From a bacterium (lineage in GTDB: Bacteria; UBA9089; JASEGY01): a stretch of 6,851 bases of DNA. Below the pieces are notes generated by a model, which saw only the letters and a list, made by a program, of their open reading frames with translations, did not search any database and was not told the DNA's origin. This document shows, one piece after another, positions 1 to 5,402 of the stretch. The position numbers were made by a program, and so were the translations under genes. The stretch's first letter is position 1. Every line of letters begins with the position of its first letter. Where the stretch lies: assembly GCA_030019105.1 (NCBI GenBank), contig JASEGY010000193.1, positions 1-6,851 of the forward strand. Reading direction: 5' to 3'.

Positions 1-76
1 TAAAGGATTAACTCCAAAAGCTACATAGCCTATCTTGAATTCGCTTACCCCAAAAAATTTATCTTAAGAGCTATAA

Positions 77-1282
77 ATGAAAATATTACACGTATTAAAC
101 CATTCACTACCCCATTATCTGACAGGCTATAGCATTCGAAGCAAATATATCGTGGAGTTCCAGAAAAAACTGGGTCTTTCACCGGCAGTAATCACCTCGC
201 CTAAACACAGTAAAGGGACCGAAGATATGGATATGGTTGATGGAATCCCTTATTATCGGTCCCGAATAAGCGCCTCGAAACACATTCCTTACTTAACTGA
301 ATTAACTATAATGAAGTCCCTTCAGAGGGATATACTCTCCCTTTTTAAAGAGCATCCTTTTCAGATCATCCACGCCCATTCGCCTGTTTTATGTGGGAGG
401 CCTGGCCAATTAGCCGCCAAAAGCCTCAATATCCCCGTTATCTATGAGGTTAGGGCATTGTGGGAAGAAGCGGCGGTAGAAAGCGGCATCTCTGTGACCG
501 GCTCCCTTAGATACCACTTGACCAGGCTTATTGAATCATCTCTCTTGAGAAAAGTTAATATGGTTACTACTATTTGCCAGGGGTTAAAGGATAATTTGGT
601 TCAGAGGGGCCTGAATGAAGAAAAGATCGAGGTCATCCCCAACGGGGTTGACACCTTAAAGTTCTATCCCCGGCATAAAAAATGGGATGTCCTGGAAACA
701 TATCGATTGACTCACAAGTTAGTCGTAGGATTTATCGGCAGTTTCTTTAGATTTGAAGGGCTGGAATTTCTGGTCAGGGCGGTTCCAAAGATTTTAAAGA
801 GATATCCGGAGACACGCTTTCTCTTGATCGGAGGTGGTGAAGAGGAAGAGAACCTGAAGAAGATGGTTACGGACATGGAGATAGGCAAAGAGGTCATCTT
901 TACCGGTCGAGTGCCCCATGATCAAATCCTGGACTATTACTCTATTGTTGATATTTTTGTCTATCCTCGAATTAATACCCCGCTTACTAATATGGTGACC
1001 GGCCTCAAGCTGCTGGAGGCAATGTCTCTGGAAAAGGTGGTTCTCGCCAGCGATGTGGGGGGTAATAAAGAGCTGGTTAAAGATGGCCGGACAGGTATGC
1101 TTTTTCGGGCAGAGGATGTAGATGACTTAGTTTTAAAATGTTCTGATTTGATCAGCAATGAAAACCGGAGGAAAACCATGGCTATGGAAGCCCGGCGTGA
1201 TATGGTCAATCACCGGGATTGGGCCAAAATTGTCCCTAAGTATCTGGAGGTATATAATAAATGCTTAAGATCATCAATGTAG
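77..1282 (+). CDS. GT4-family glycosyltransferase, exosortase/PEP-CTERM-locus type
   Basis: Predicted cytoplasmic glycosyltransferase that moves a sugar from a nucleotide-sugar donor onto a growing surface polysaccharide or glycolipid. The 401 aa fit a GT-B enzyme. The N-terminal acceptor domain opens with MKILHVLNHSLP and has SPKHSKG near residue 42, as in the exosortase A-associated glycosyltransferases I know as the Daro_2409 type. The linker holds IPNGVD (about 186-191). The C-terminal donor domain has VGFIGSF, the stretch LTNMVTGLKLLEAM (about 303-316) that stands at the usual E-x7-E donor site, and ASDVGGNKEL. The ATG follows AAGAG at 66-70. The 3' end overlaps wecB by 22 bp, so the two are probably co-transcribed. 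Nothing recognisable lies in bases 1-76. The GT4 call is firm; the exosortase subtype is from memory of motifs, and the sugar and acceptor are unknown. Confidence 0.9.
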   Translation: MKILHVLNHSLPHYLTGYSIRSKYIVEFQKKLGLSPAVITSPKHSKGTEDMDMVDGIPYYRSRISASKHIPYLTELTIMKSLQRDILSLFKEHPFQIIHAHSPVLCGRPGQLAAKSLNIPVIYEVRALWEEAAVESGISVTGSLRYHLTRLIESSLLRKVNMVTTICQGLKDNLVQRGLNEEKIEVIPNGVDTLKFYPRHKKWDVLETYRLTHKLVVGFIGSFFRFEGLEFLVRAVPKILKRYPETRFLLIGGGEEEENLKKMVTDMEIGKEVIFTGRVPHDQILDYYSIVDIFVYPRINTPLTNMVTGLKLLEAMSLEKVVLASDVGGNKELVKDGRTGMLFRAEDVDDLVLKCSDLISNENRRKTMAMEARRDMVNHRDWAKIVPKYLEVYNKCLRSSM

Positions 1283-2427
1283 TTGGCGCCCGGCCGAATT
1301 TTATGAAGATTGCCCCTCTAATGGATGAAATGAAAAAGCATGCCCGGATTAGGCCCATCTTGCTCCACACAGGGCAGCATTATGATGATAAGATGTCGGA
1401 TGTATTTTTTGAGGAATTACGGATATCTAAACCGGACATCTACCTGGGAGTTGGTTCAGGAAGCCATGCCGAACAAACCGCCAAAGTAATGATGGAATTT
1501 GAGCGGGTAGCGCTTCAAGAGCGGCCGGACTTAATTGTTGTCGTAGGAGATGTGAATTCAACCTTAGCCTGCAGCTTAGTGGCCGCAAAGCTTCTTATCC
1601 CTGTGGCCCACGTTGAGGCCGGCTTGAGGAGCTTTGACCGGACTATGCCCGAAGAAATCAACCGGTTAGTCACTGATTCTCTGAGCGACTATCTTTTTAC
1701 TACCTGTGAAGAGGCGAATAAAAATCTTCAGCAAGAAGGAATATCTGAGGAAAAGATTTTCTTTGTAGGCAATGTGATGATCGATACCCTCATGAAAAAT
1801 ATAGAACGGATAAAATCACGTGACACCCTGGAAAAGTTAGGTCTGGCAGGCCGAGCCGGCCTGGCGGACCGAGCCGGTCCGGCTGCCCGGGATTTTGCTG
1901 TATTAACCCTTCATCGGCCAGGCAATGTAGACGTAAAAGAGACCTTTAGGGACATTCTGGGCGCCCTGGATGAACTTCAGACTAAGATTAAGATTGTCTT
2001 TCCCATCCATCCCCGCACCACCAAGCAGCTCAAAGAATTCAAACTCTGGGAGATGGCGAAGGGGATGAAAAACCTAATGTTAATAGACCCCCTCGGTTAC
2101 ATCGATTTTCTATCCTTAGTCAGTCAAGCAAAATTAGTCATGACTGACTCAGGTGGTCTTCAAGAAGAAACAACTGTGTTAGGAATCCCTTGCCTCACCC
2201 TGAGGGAAAATACAGAAAGACCAATTACCGTTAGTGAGGGGACAAATGTTGTCGTAGGCATGAATAAGGACCGGATTATTCAGGAGGGACTCAAAATTCT
2301 GAACGGGGCGGGGAAAATGGGACAAAGACCAAAGCTCTGGGATGGTAAAGCGGCCACCAGGATAATGAATATCTTGATAGAGCAGTTAGGCCTTGTTCAT
2401 CGTTTGGGCTATTCGGTGGTGTCCTAA
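1261..2427 (+). CDS. wecB: UDP-N-acetylglucosamine 2-epimerase (non-hydrolysing)
   Basis: Interconverts UDP-GlcNAc and UDP-ManNAc in the cytoplasm, supplying ManNAc-type sugars for surface polysaccharide. Family motifs run in order: GARPNFMKIAPL (9-20), GQHYDD (38-43), VVGDVNSTLA (94-103), AHVEAGLRSFDRTMPEEINR (116-135), TLHRPGNVD (216-224), PIHPRTTKQL (248-257), DSGGLQEE (296-303), RENTERP (315-321). D97, E119, E131/E132 and H218 sit where the catalytic Asp, two Glu and His of E. coli WecB lie. The ATG lies inside the end of the glycosyltransferase gene, with GGAGG at 1246-1250. Two oddities stand out. A 6-aa repeat, LAGRAG-LADRAG-PAARD (195-211), is inserted between the two domains and is encoded by twin palindromes. 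The last roughly 12 residues (GLVHRLGYSVVS) are encoded by a dispersed repeat, so the ancestral stop was probably near residue 376. The active site is intact, so the enzyme is probably functional. Confidence 0.95.
   Translation: MLKIINVVGARPNFMKIAPLMDEMKKHARIRPILLHTGQHYDDKMSDVFFEELRISKPDIYLGVGSGSHAEQTAKVMMEFERVALQERPDLIVVVGDVNSTLACSLVAAKLLIPVAHVEAGLRSFDRTMPEEINRLVTDSLSDYLFTTCEEANKNLQQEGISEEKIFFVGNVMIDTLMKNIERIKSRDTLEKLGLAGRAGLADRAGPAARDFAVLTLHRPGNVDVKETFRDILGALDELQTKIKIVFPIHPRTTKQLKEFKLWEMAKGMKNLMLIDPLGYIDFLSLVSQAKLVMTDSGGLQEETTVLGIPCLTLRENTERPITVSEGTNVVVGMNKDRIIQEGLKILNGAGKMGQRPKLWDGKAATRIMNILIEQLGLVHRLGYSVVS
1847..1881 (+). repeat. Twin 17-bp palindromes inside wecB
   Basis: Two adjacent perfect hairpins lie in the reading frame with an 18-bp period: CAGGCCG-AGC-CGGCCTG (1847-1863) and CGGACCG-AGC-CGGTCCG (1865-1881). 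The loop AGC is the same in both, and the stems differ by changes that keep pairing. They encode the LAGRAG/LADRAG stretch between the two WecB domains, a variable linker. The pattern resembles palindromic elements that insert in frame into genes, such as the Rickettsia palindromic elements, but no relation is claimed. Confidence 0.8.
2387..2409 (+). repeat. Dispersed 23-bp repeat overlapping the wecB 3' end
   Basis: The 23-bp unit TAGGCCTTGTtCATCGTTTG plus GGC recurs at 2577-2599 with one mismatch, and in inverted form at 2692-2714. This copy lies inside the last codons of wecB and encodes GLVHRLG. The gene's stop codon therefore follows repeat-derived sequence. Confidence 0.85.
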
Positions 2428-2499
2428 GGGACGTGGAAAAAATAAAGTATCCCAAAGGACAAAAGCCGCTTTTAGGGTAACACTGCAAGCTTATAGTCT

Positions 2500-2557
2500 G
2501 TAGTGGCAGAGCTTGCTCTGCTTCAGCCGAAATAGGCAAAGCAAGCTTTGCCACTAC
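2500..2557. repeat. Convergent REP-like hairpin pair 1
   Basis: Left unit: GTAG (2500-2503), then the stem GCAGAGC (2506-2512), TT, GCTCTGC (2515-2521). Right unit on the minus strand: GGCAAAGC (2535-2542), AA, GCTTTGCC (2545-2552), then CTAC (2554-2557). Each unit therefore reads GTAG followed by a hairpin on its own strand, and the two are 20 of 22 identical. GTAG 5' of the hairpin is the tetranucleotide known to be recognised by REP-associated tyrosine transposases. Confidence 0.8.
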
Positions 2558-2614
2558 CTCTCCAACATGTTACCTGTAGGCCTTGTCCATCGTTTGGGCA
2601 ATGGGATCAATTTT

Positions 2615-2664
2615 GTAGTGGTCGAGCTTGCTCGACATTACGGCAGAGCAAGCTCTGCAACTAC
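2615..2664. repeat. Convergent REP-like hairpin pair 2
   Basis: Left unit: GTAG (2615-2618), stem GTCGAGC (2621-2627), TT, GCTCGAC (2630-2636). Right unit on the minus strand: GCAGAGC (2643-2649), AA, GCTCTGC (2652-2658), then CTAC (2661-2664). Same design as pair 1. The stem of the left unit differs at several positions yet remains fully paired, as expected if the structure rather than the sequence is maintained. Confidence 0.8.
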
Positions 2665-2806
2665 AACACCCAATTTGCTCAAGCACTTTTTGCCCAAACG
2701 ATGGATAAGGCCTACCTGTAATTAAACCATACCGGATATTTTATTTTTTCCGAGTCCCTAACAGCTTTCGTAGAGCGGGAAGCGTTTTTTTGTGGAGAGA
2801 AGAGGG

Positions 2807-3313
2807 ATGATCAAAAAGGAACAAATCAAAACTTACTTGAAAAAAATGGATGAGATATTGTGTTCTATGGGCGTAACAGGAGAGTTGTGTCTATACGGTG
2901 GGTCTGTGATGTGTTTAGTTTACAATGCAAGACCAAGCACAAAGGATGTTGATGCTATTTTTGAACCGGCGCAAAAAATTCGAGAAGCAGTAGAATGTGT
3001 AGCTGAAGAATTCGATCTGAGAAAAGACTGGCTTAACGATGCTGTAAAAGGCTTTCTTGTCAGTCATCCCAAAAAGATATTATTCAATTGGCCTAATTTA
3101 AAGGTCTATCGGGCCGAGCCTGAGTACTTATTGGCCATGAAGGCCCTTGCCTCCAGAGTGGATGGAACAGACAAAGAGGATATCCTGTTTCTTATAAAGG
3201 AATTAGACATTAAGTCAAAAGATGAAGTCTTTAATATCATTGAAGAGTATTATCCACGCAAACGCATCAAGCCGGTAACCCAATTTTTTATTGAGGAATT
3301 GTTTGAAAAATGA
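2807..3313 (+). CDS. Nucleotidyltransferase-fold protein, DUF6036-like
   Basis: A 168-aa soluble protein with hallmarks of a minimal DNA polymerase beta-type nucleotidyltransferase fold. LYGGSVMCLVY (29-39) supplies the GG(S) motif. STKDVDAIFEP (44-54) supplies the D-x-D metal-binding pair (D47, D49). EPEYLLAMKALASR with a following DKEDILFLI (104-130) resembles the C-terminal helix of DUF6036-type proteins. I prefer the ATG at 2807, with GGAGAG at 2794-2799, over an in-frame GTG at 2792 that overlaps that ribosome site. The stop codon overlaps the next gene's ATG (ATGA), implying coupled translation. Similar folds serve as toxins that modify tRNA or proteins (MenT, AbiEii, MNT types), so an accessory two-gene module is plausible. 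Substrate and toxicity are not shown by the sequence. Confidence 0.7.
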   Translation: MIKKEQIKTYLKKMDEILCSMGVTGELCLYGGSVMCLVYNARPSTKDVDAIFEPAQKIREAVECVAEEFDLRKDWLNDAVKGFLVSHPKKILFNWPNLKVYRAEPEYLLAMKALASRVDGTDKEDILFLIKELDIKSKDEVFNIIEEYYPRKRIKPVTQFFIEELFEK

Positions 3314-3666
3314 TGTCTACAATTAAAGAAGTTAAGCAGGAGATAGTGGAAGATCCAAAGAACTGGATAATTCACTTTATGGATTTTGTGGACGATTTCC
3401 GTTACTACAAGGACTTATCTTTTGTTTCCAAACCCTTTGATTTTGACAATGAGAGGATCGATGCACTTCTGACTGCTACAATTGAATATCTATGTGATGA
3501 GCTTGGATTGGAGCCGCCGGAATGGGTAGAAGAAGCGCCTTCATGTAAATATCCCTGGTTTGTGTCAGGCATGGAGAATTTAAAGGCCATTGCCATAGTG
3601 GAAAGTCCGCTTCGGTTCAGGATGCGTAAGATATTCACTCTTGGAAATTTTTTGAGCAGAACGTAG
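3310..3666 (+). CDS. 118-aa partner protein of the nucleotidyltransferase gene
   Basis: Conserved-looking hypothetical protein, mostly helical, with no signal peptide or membrane segment. The C-terminal half carries EPPEWVEEAP, YPWF (81-84) and then SPLRFRMRKIF with NFLSR (99-117). I recall this P-W-F ... FR-x-R-x-IF ... FL-x-R pattern in small proteins encoded beside DUF6036-type nucleotidyltransferases. Translation is coupled to the upstream gene: the ATG at 3310 overlaps the upstream TGA, and GAGGA lies at 3293-3297. A second ATG at 3313 is possible. In a toxin-antitoxin reading this would be the candidate partner, but which member is toxic cannot be told. No DNA-binding motif is evident. 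Nothing gene-like follows for about 180 bp. Confidence 0.65.
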   Translation: MMSTIKEVKQEIVEDPKNWIIHFMDFVDDFRYYKDLSFVSKPFDFDNERIDALLTATIEYLCDELGLEPPEWVEEAPSCKYPWFVSGMENLKAIAIVESPLRFRMRKIFTLGNFLSRT

Positions 3667-3741
3667 CTGTGGAGCGCCAAATTTAAAATGAGTTTTTGAC
3701 AGTATCTATACTCAGCACGGTCATAAATAGTGATTTTGAAT

Positions 3742-3800
3742 AGGTTGTAGGTTGTAGGTTGTAGGTTGTAGAAGTAACTTACAACCTACAACTTACAACC
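3742..3800. repeat. Heptamer tandem repeat with inverted copy (hairpin)
   Basis: Four perfect tandem copies of AGGTTGT (3742-3769) are followed after about 11 bp by the complementary series ACAACCTACAACTTACAACC (3781-3800). The transcript can form a stem of up to about 20 bp. Similar 7-bp repeats are known as dispersed low-complexity elements in cyanobacteria and other bacteria. It sits just upstream of the transposase remnant. Bases 3667-3741 hold nothing else convincing. Confidence 0.85.
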
Positions 3801-3840
3801 AAATTACCCTGAGTTATTGAGAAGATACAAAATCGCAGAT

Positions 3841-4095
3841 TATGCCCGCGTTGAATATATCTCACCATTCGCTCAATAAAATTAGGAAGATCTTGATCGG
3901 TATCCCTGGTCTGGACACTCAGCTTTAATGGGGAAGATAGAAAGGCCCTGGCAGAATTCAGCAGAGGTATTGGTCAGATTTGGAAAAGAAATAAAGAAGG
4001 CCCGAGATAGTTACAAAAGATTTGTAGAAGAAGGAATCAAGCAAGGGAAAAGGCCGGAACTTATAGGAGGAGGATTGATGATTCTGTTGATTTAG
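3841..4095 (+). pseudogene. Remnant of a REP-associated tyrosine transposase (RAYT, Y1 family), C-terminal part
   Basis: Reading frame 3841-4095 gives the tail of an IS200-like/RAYT transposase: EYI (the start of the usual YIHLNP motif), then EDLDRYPWSGH with LMGK, a VLVRFGKEI segment, then RFVEEGIKQGKRPEL followed by IGGGL. Two in-frame stops (TAA 3877-3879, TAG 3883-3885) fall between EYI and EDLDR, where the normal spacing is also shortened. The N-terminal catalytic HUH and tyrosine region is absent upstream, replaced by the heptamer repeat. The usual RSLGGW end is lost and the frame stops early at TAG 4093. It cannot be active. RAYT proteins act on hairpins preceded by GTAG, which occur 1.2 kb upstream, so this may be a relic of the machinery that spread them. 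The family call rests on motif memory but fits over about 65 residues. Confidence 0.8.
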
Positions 4096-4149
4096 TCTGA
4101 TATTGGCTATAACACATTGAAAATGGTAGAACTTTTTTGAAAAAAAATC

Positions 4150-4178
4150 TTGACAGAAAGGAAGTGGGATGCTATAAT
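4150..4178 (+). promoter_or_regulatory. Near-consensus sigma70 promoter of the Fur-family gene
   Basis: TTGACA (4150-4155) and TATAAT (4173-4178) are both perfect, with an optimal 17-bp spacer. The predicted start is near 4185. A run of A lies just upstream. It is the strongest promoter visible in the window. Confidence 0.9.
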
Positions 4179-4190
4179 TGGATACAGAAA

Positions 4191-4205
4191 TGGAAACCGT
4201 TATCA
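4191..4205. promoter_or_regulatory. Candidate Fur-type operator (7-1-7)
   Basis: TGGAAAC-C-GTTATCA has 5 of 7 symmetric pairs and matches 10 of 14 positions of the TGATAAT-N-ATTATCA Fur core. It begins about 6 bp after the predicted start site, where a bound repressor would block the promoter. This suggests autoregulation by the Fur-family protein encoded next. Inferred from position and partial match. Confidence 0.5.
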
Positions 4206-4221
4206 TTAAGGAGTAAAGATT

Positions 4222-4668
4222 ATGCCAGGTCCTCCGTGGTGGAGTGGTAAATTCAGGGAGTGCGGGTGCCGGGTGACCATACCCAGACAGGCTATTCTGG
4301 ATATCTTGACCGGCACATCTGAACATCTGAGCGCAGAAGATATCTATATGGCCGTGCATAAGGAATATCCCGCCATTGGCCTGACTACGATCTATCGAAC
4401 CCTGGACTTGTTGGTCCGGATGGGCATGGTCTTTAGATTTGATTTTGGTGATGGAAGAAATCGATATGAGCTGATAGAGGAAGGTAAGAAGGAGCATCAC
4501 CACCATCTGGTCTGTACCGGCTGTGGTCGGATAATTGACTACACTGATTTTATAGAAGATGAAGTCAGACTCTTTAAGCAAGTTGAAGAAGTCCTCTCGA
4601 AGAAGCATAATTTTGAGATTACCTCCCATCAGGTTCAATTCTTAGGCCAATGTAGTAAGTGTCAGTAG
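4222..4668 (+). CDS. Fur-family metal-responsive transcriptional regulator
   Basis: A 148-aa cytoplasmic DNA-binding repressor of the Fur superfamily. The winged-helix domain spans about 15-85, including HLSAEDIYMAVHKEYPAIGL (35-54), TTIYRTLDLLVRMGMV (recognition helix) and FDFGDGRNRYEL. The dimerisation and metal domain holds the signature EHHHHLVCTGCG (91-102) with C98-x2-C101, and C144-x2-C147 at the end, which together form the usual structural zinc site. The start has AAGGAG at 4208-4213. It follows a consensus promoter and a candidate Fur box, so it is probably autoregulated. The N-terminus MPGPPWWSGKF is typical of a subgroup that I recall next to DUF5320 genes. Whether it senses iron, zinc or peroxide cannot be decided from sequence. 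The stop codon lies inside the first unit of a heptamer repeat. Confidence 0.93.
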   Translation: MPGPPWWSGKFRECGCRVTIPRQAILDILTGTSEHLSAEDIYMAVHKEYPAIGLTTIYRTLDLLVRMGMVFRFDFGDGRNRYELIEEGKKEHHHHLVCTGCGRIIDYTDFIEDEVRLFKQVEEVLSKKHNFEITSHQVQFLGQCSKCQ

Positions 4669-4717
4669 TCAGAAATCAGAAGTCAGAAGTCAGAAGTCAG
4701 AAGTCAGGAGTCAGAAT
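4662..4717 (+). repeat. Eight-unit heptamer tandem repeat (TCAGAAG)
   Basis: Eight units in exact 7-bp phase: TCAGTAG, TCAGAAA, four TCAGAAG, TCAGGAG, TCAGAAT. The first unit contains the TAG stop of the Fur-family gene, so the array begins within the coding sequence. Units are non-palindromic. No spacers of the CRISPR type are present. Confidence 0.9.
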
Positions 4718-4900
4718 TTTTTGCGGCGGGAGGAGCCATATTTTTTTTAACCCATGAATGAAAGTGGTTGTCATTAGCGAGAACGGTCAATAACAACAGT
4801 GATTGCGGGATGCGGAATTGGATAAACAAGGCTAAAGTGCAAGCGACCAAACCCAAATCCGCAATCCAAAATCCGCAATGAGGAAAGGAGGTGATTAAAG
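4718..4900. repeat. Non-coding repeat-rich spacer before the DUF5320 gene
   Basis: It holds T runs (4716-4721 and 4741-4748) on either side of a weak GGC/GCC hairpin, which could end transcription poorly at best. It also has ATCCGCAAT twice with a 14-bp period (4857-4865, 4871-4879) and partly complementary GATTGCGGGATGCGG (4801-4815), giving an imperfect inverted repeat. The sequence looks like dispersed low-complexity repeats. No convincing gene and no strong promoter were seen. Confidence 0.55.
4884..4895 (+). promoter_or_regulatory. Extended Shine-Dalgarno of the DUF5320 gene
   Basis: AAAGGAGGTGAT is a 12-nt complement to a typical 16S rRNA 3' end, 5 nt before the ATG at 4901. It predicts very strong initiation and settles this start. 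Confidence 0.9.
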
Positions 4901-5278
4901 ATGCCGGCAGGAAATGGAACTGGTCCGATGGGAGTGGGACCGATGACCGGAAGAGCAGCAGGCTACTGCGCTGGATACCCGGTACCAGGTTTTGCCAATC
5001 CCGTTCCAGGACGTGGATTTGGTATGGGTTTTGGCCGGGGTGGAGGCTTTGGCCGGGGTCGAGGCCGAGGCCCTGGCGGGTTTGGTTTCGGCCGCGGTGG
5101 GGCGTATCCTTATGCAGCGCCGTCAGAAGGAATGCCCTATGCGTACCCAAATGCACCAATAATGACTCAAGGGCAAGAGGCGGATATGCTCAAGGCCCAG
5201 GCTGAAGGTTTGAGTAGTGCCTTAGAGGATATCAACAAGCGAATCAGCGATCTTGAGTCCCAGGCCAGGAAGCAGTGA
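4901..5278 (+). CDS. DUF5320 family Gly/Met/Arg-rich protein
   Basis: A 125-aa protein of unknown function. The N-terminus MPAGNGTGPMGVGPMTGRAA with GYCAGYPVPG (21-30) is the DUF5320 signature. A low-complexity segment follows (about 37-67), with repeated GFGRG/GRGRG units. After a Pro/Tyr-rich linker, residues 90-125 (EADMLKAQAEGLSSALEDIN, then KRISDLESQ) form an amphipathic helix likely to be a coiled coil for oligomerisation. There is one Cys (C23) and no signal peptide. Genes of this family are, to my recollection, often found beside NifX/NifB-type cofactor proteins and Fur regulators in anaerobes, which is the arrangement here, so a role in metal or Fe-S handling is possible but unproven. 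Base composition is GC-rich relative to flanks because of Gly/Arg codons. Strong ribosome site. Confidence 0.88.
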   Translation: MPAGNGTGPMGVGPMTGRAAGYCAGYPVPGFANPVPGRGFGMGFGRGGGFGRGRGRGPGGFGFGRGGAYPYAAPSEGMPYAYPNAPIMTQGQEADMLKAQAEGLSSALEDINKRISDLESQARKQ

Positions 5279-5284
5279 GGCAAA

Positions 5285-5310
5285 CCCCGCACCCATACAA
5301 AGGTGCAGGG
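5285..5310 (+). other. Hairpin between the DUF5320 and membrane protein genes
   Basis: CCCCGCACC (5285-5293) pairs with GGTGCAGGG (5302-5310), 8 of 9 bp with an 8-nt loop, starting 6 nt after the DUF5320 stop. There is no T run, so it is not a standard terminator. It could protect the upstream mRNA 3' end or tune expression of the downstream gene. The rest of the 124-bp gap shows no promoter. Confidence 0.5.
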
Positions 5311-5402
5311 TAAAGACGGGGGTGGGCAAGGATCCGGCCTGCTCCTGTCAAACCTCAAGAGGTAGAAGAGTGTAAGAAAGTATCTGGAGAAAGGGGTCAA
5401 TT

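Larger units (their letters stand above)
2425..2761. mobile_element. Nested inverted-repeat element carrying four REP-like hairpins (MITE/BIME-like)
   Basis: Outer arms 2425-2452 and 2734-2761 are inverted copies (24 of 28 bases). Inner arms 2571-2600 and 2691-2720 are inverted copies (27 of 30). REP-like hairpin pairs occupy 2500-2557 and 2615-2664. The left outer arm also folds on itself (2421-2431 with 2450-2460, 9 of 11). No transposase is encoded. The only open frame here (2513-2725) is repeat sequence and is not called as a gene. The layout suggests a non-autonomous element or several nested insertions. This accounts for the whole gap between wecB and the next gene. Confidence 0.7.

Noticed and set aside
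2513..2725. Open frame of 70 aa on the + strand between wecB and the nucleotidyltransferase gene
   Set aside because: It consists entirely of the inverted repeats and REP hairpins. Its peptide repeats the wecB tail because of the shared DNA repeat, and it has no ribosome site.
3696..3701. TTGACA promoter upstream of the transposase remnant
   Set aside because: No acceptable -10 element at 16-18 bp. The nearest AT-rich hexamer is 20 bp away.
3742..3800. CRISPR array
   Set aside because: The units are 7 bp and directly abutting, with no unique spacers. The same holds for 4662-4717.
3958..4638. Minus-strand open frame of 226 aa
   Set aside because: It is antisense to the transposase remnant, the consensus promoter and the Fur-family gene. 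The composition is not protein-like and it matches no family.
4759..4773. Second Fur box (TGAAAGT-G-GTTGTCA) and overlapping TTGTCA-17-TAACAA promoter before the DUF5320 gene
   Set aside because: The symmetry is only 4 of 7 and the -10 matches 3 of 6. The sequence sits in what looks like dispersed repeat DNA, so evidence is too weak to list.
4891..5205. Second + strand frame over the DUF5320 gene, and minus-strand frames in the same area
   Set aside because: They are shadows of the GC-rich Gly/Arg codons. The DUF5320 frame has the family signature and the extended ribosome site.
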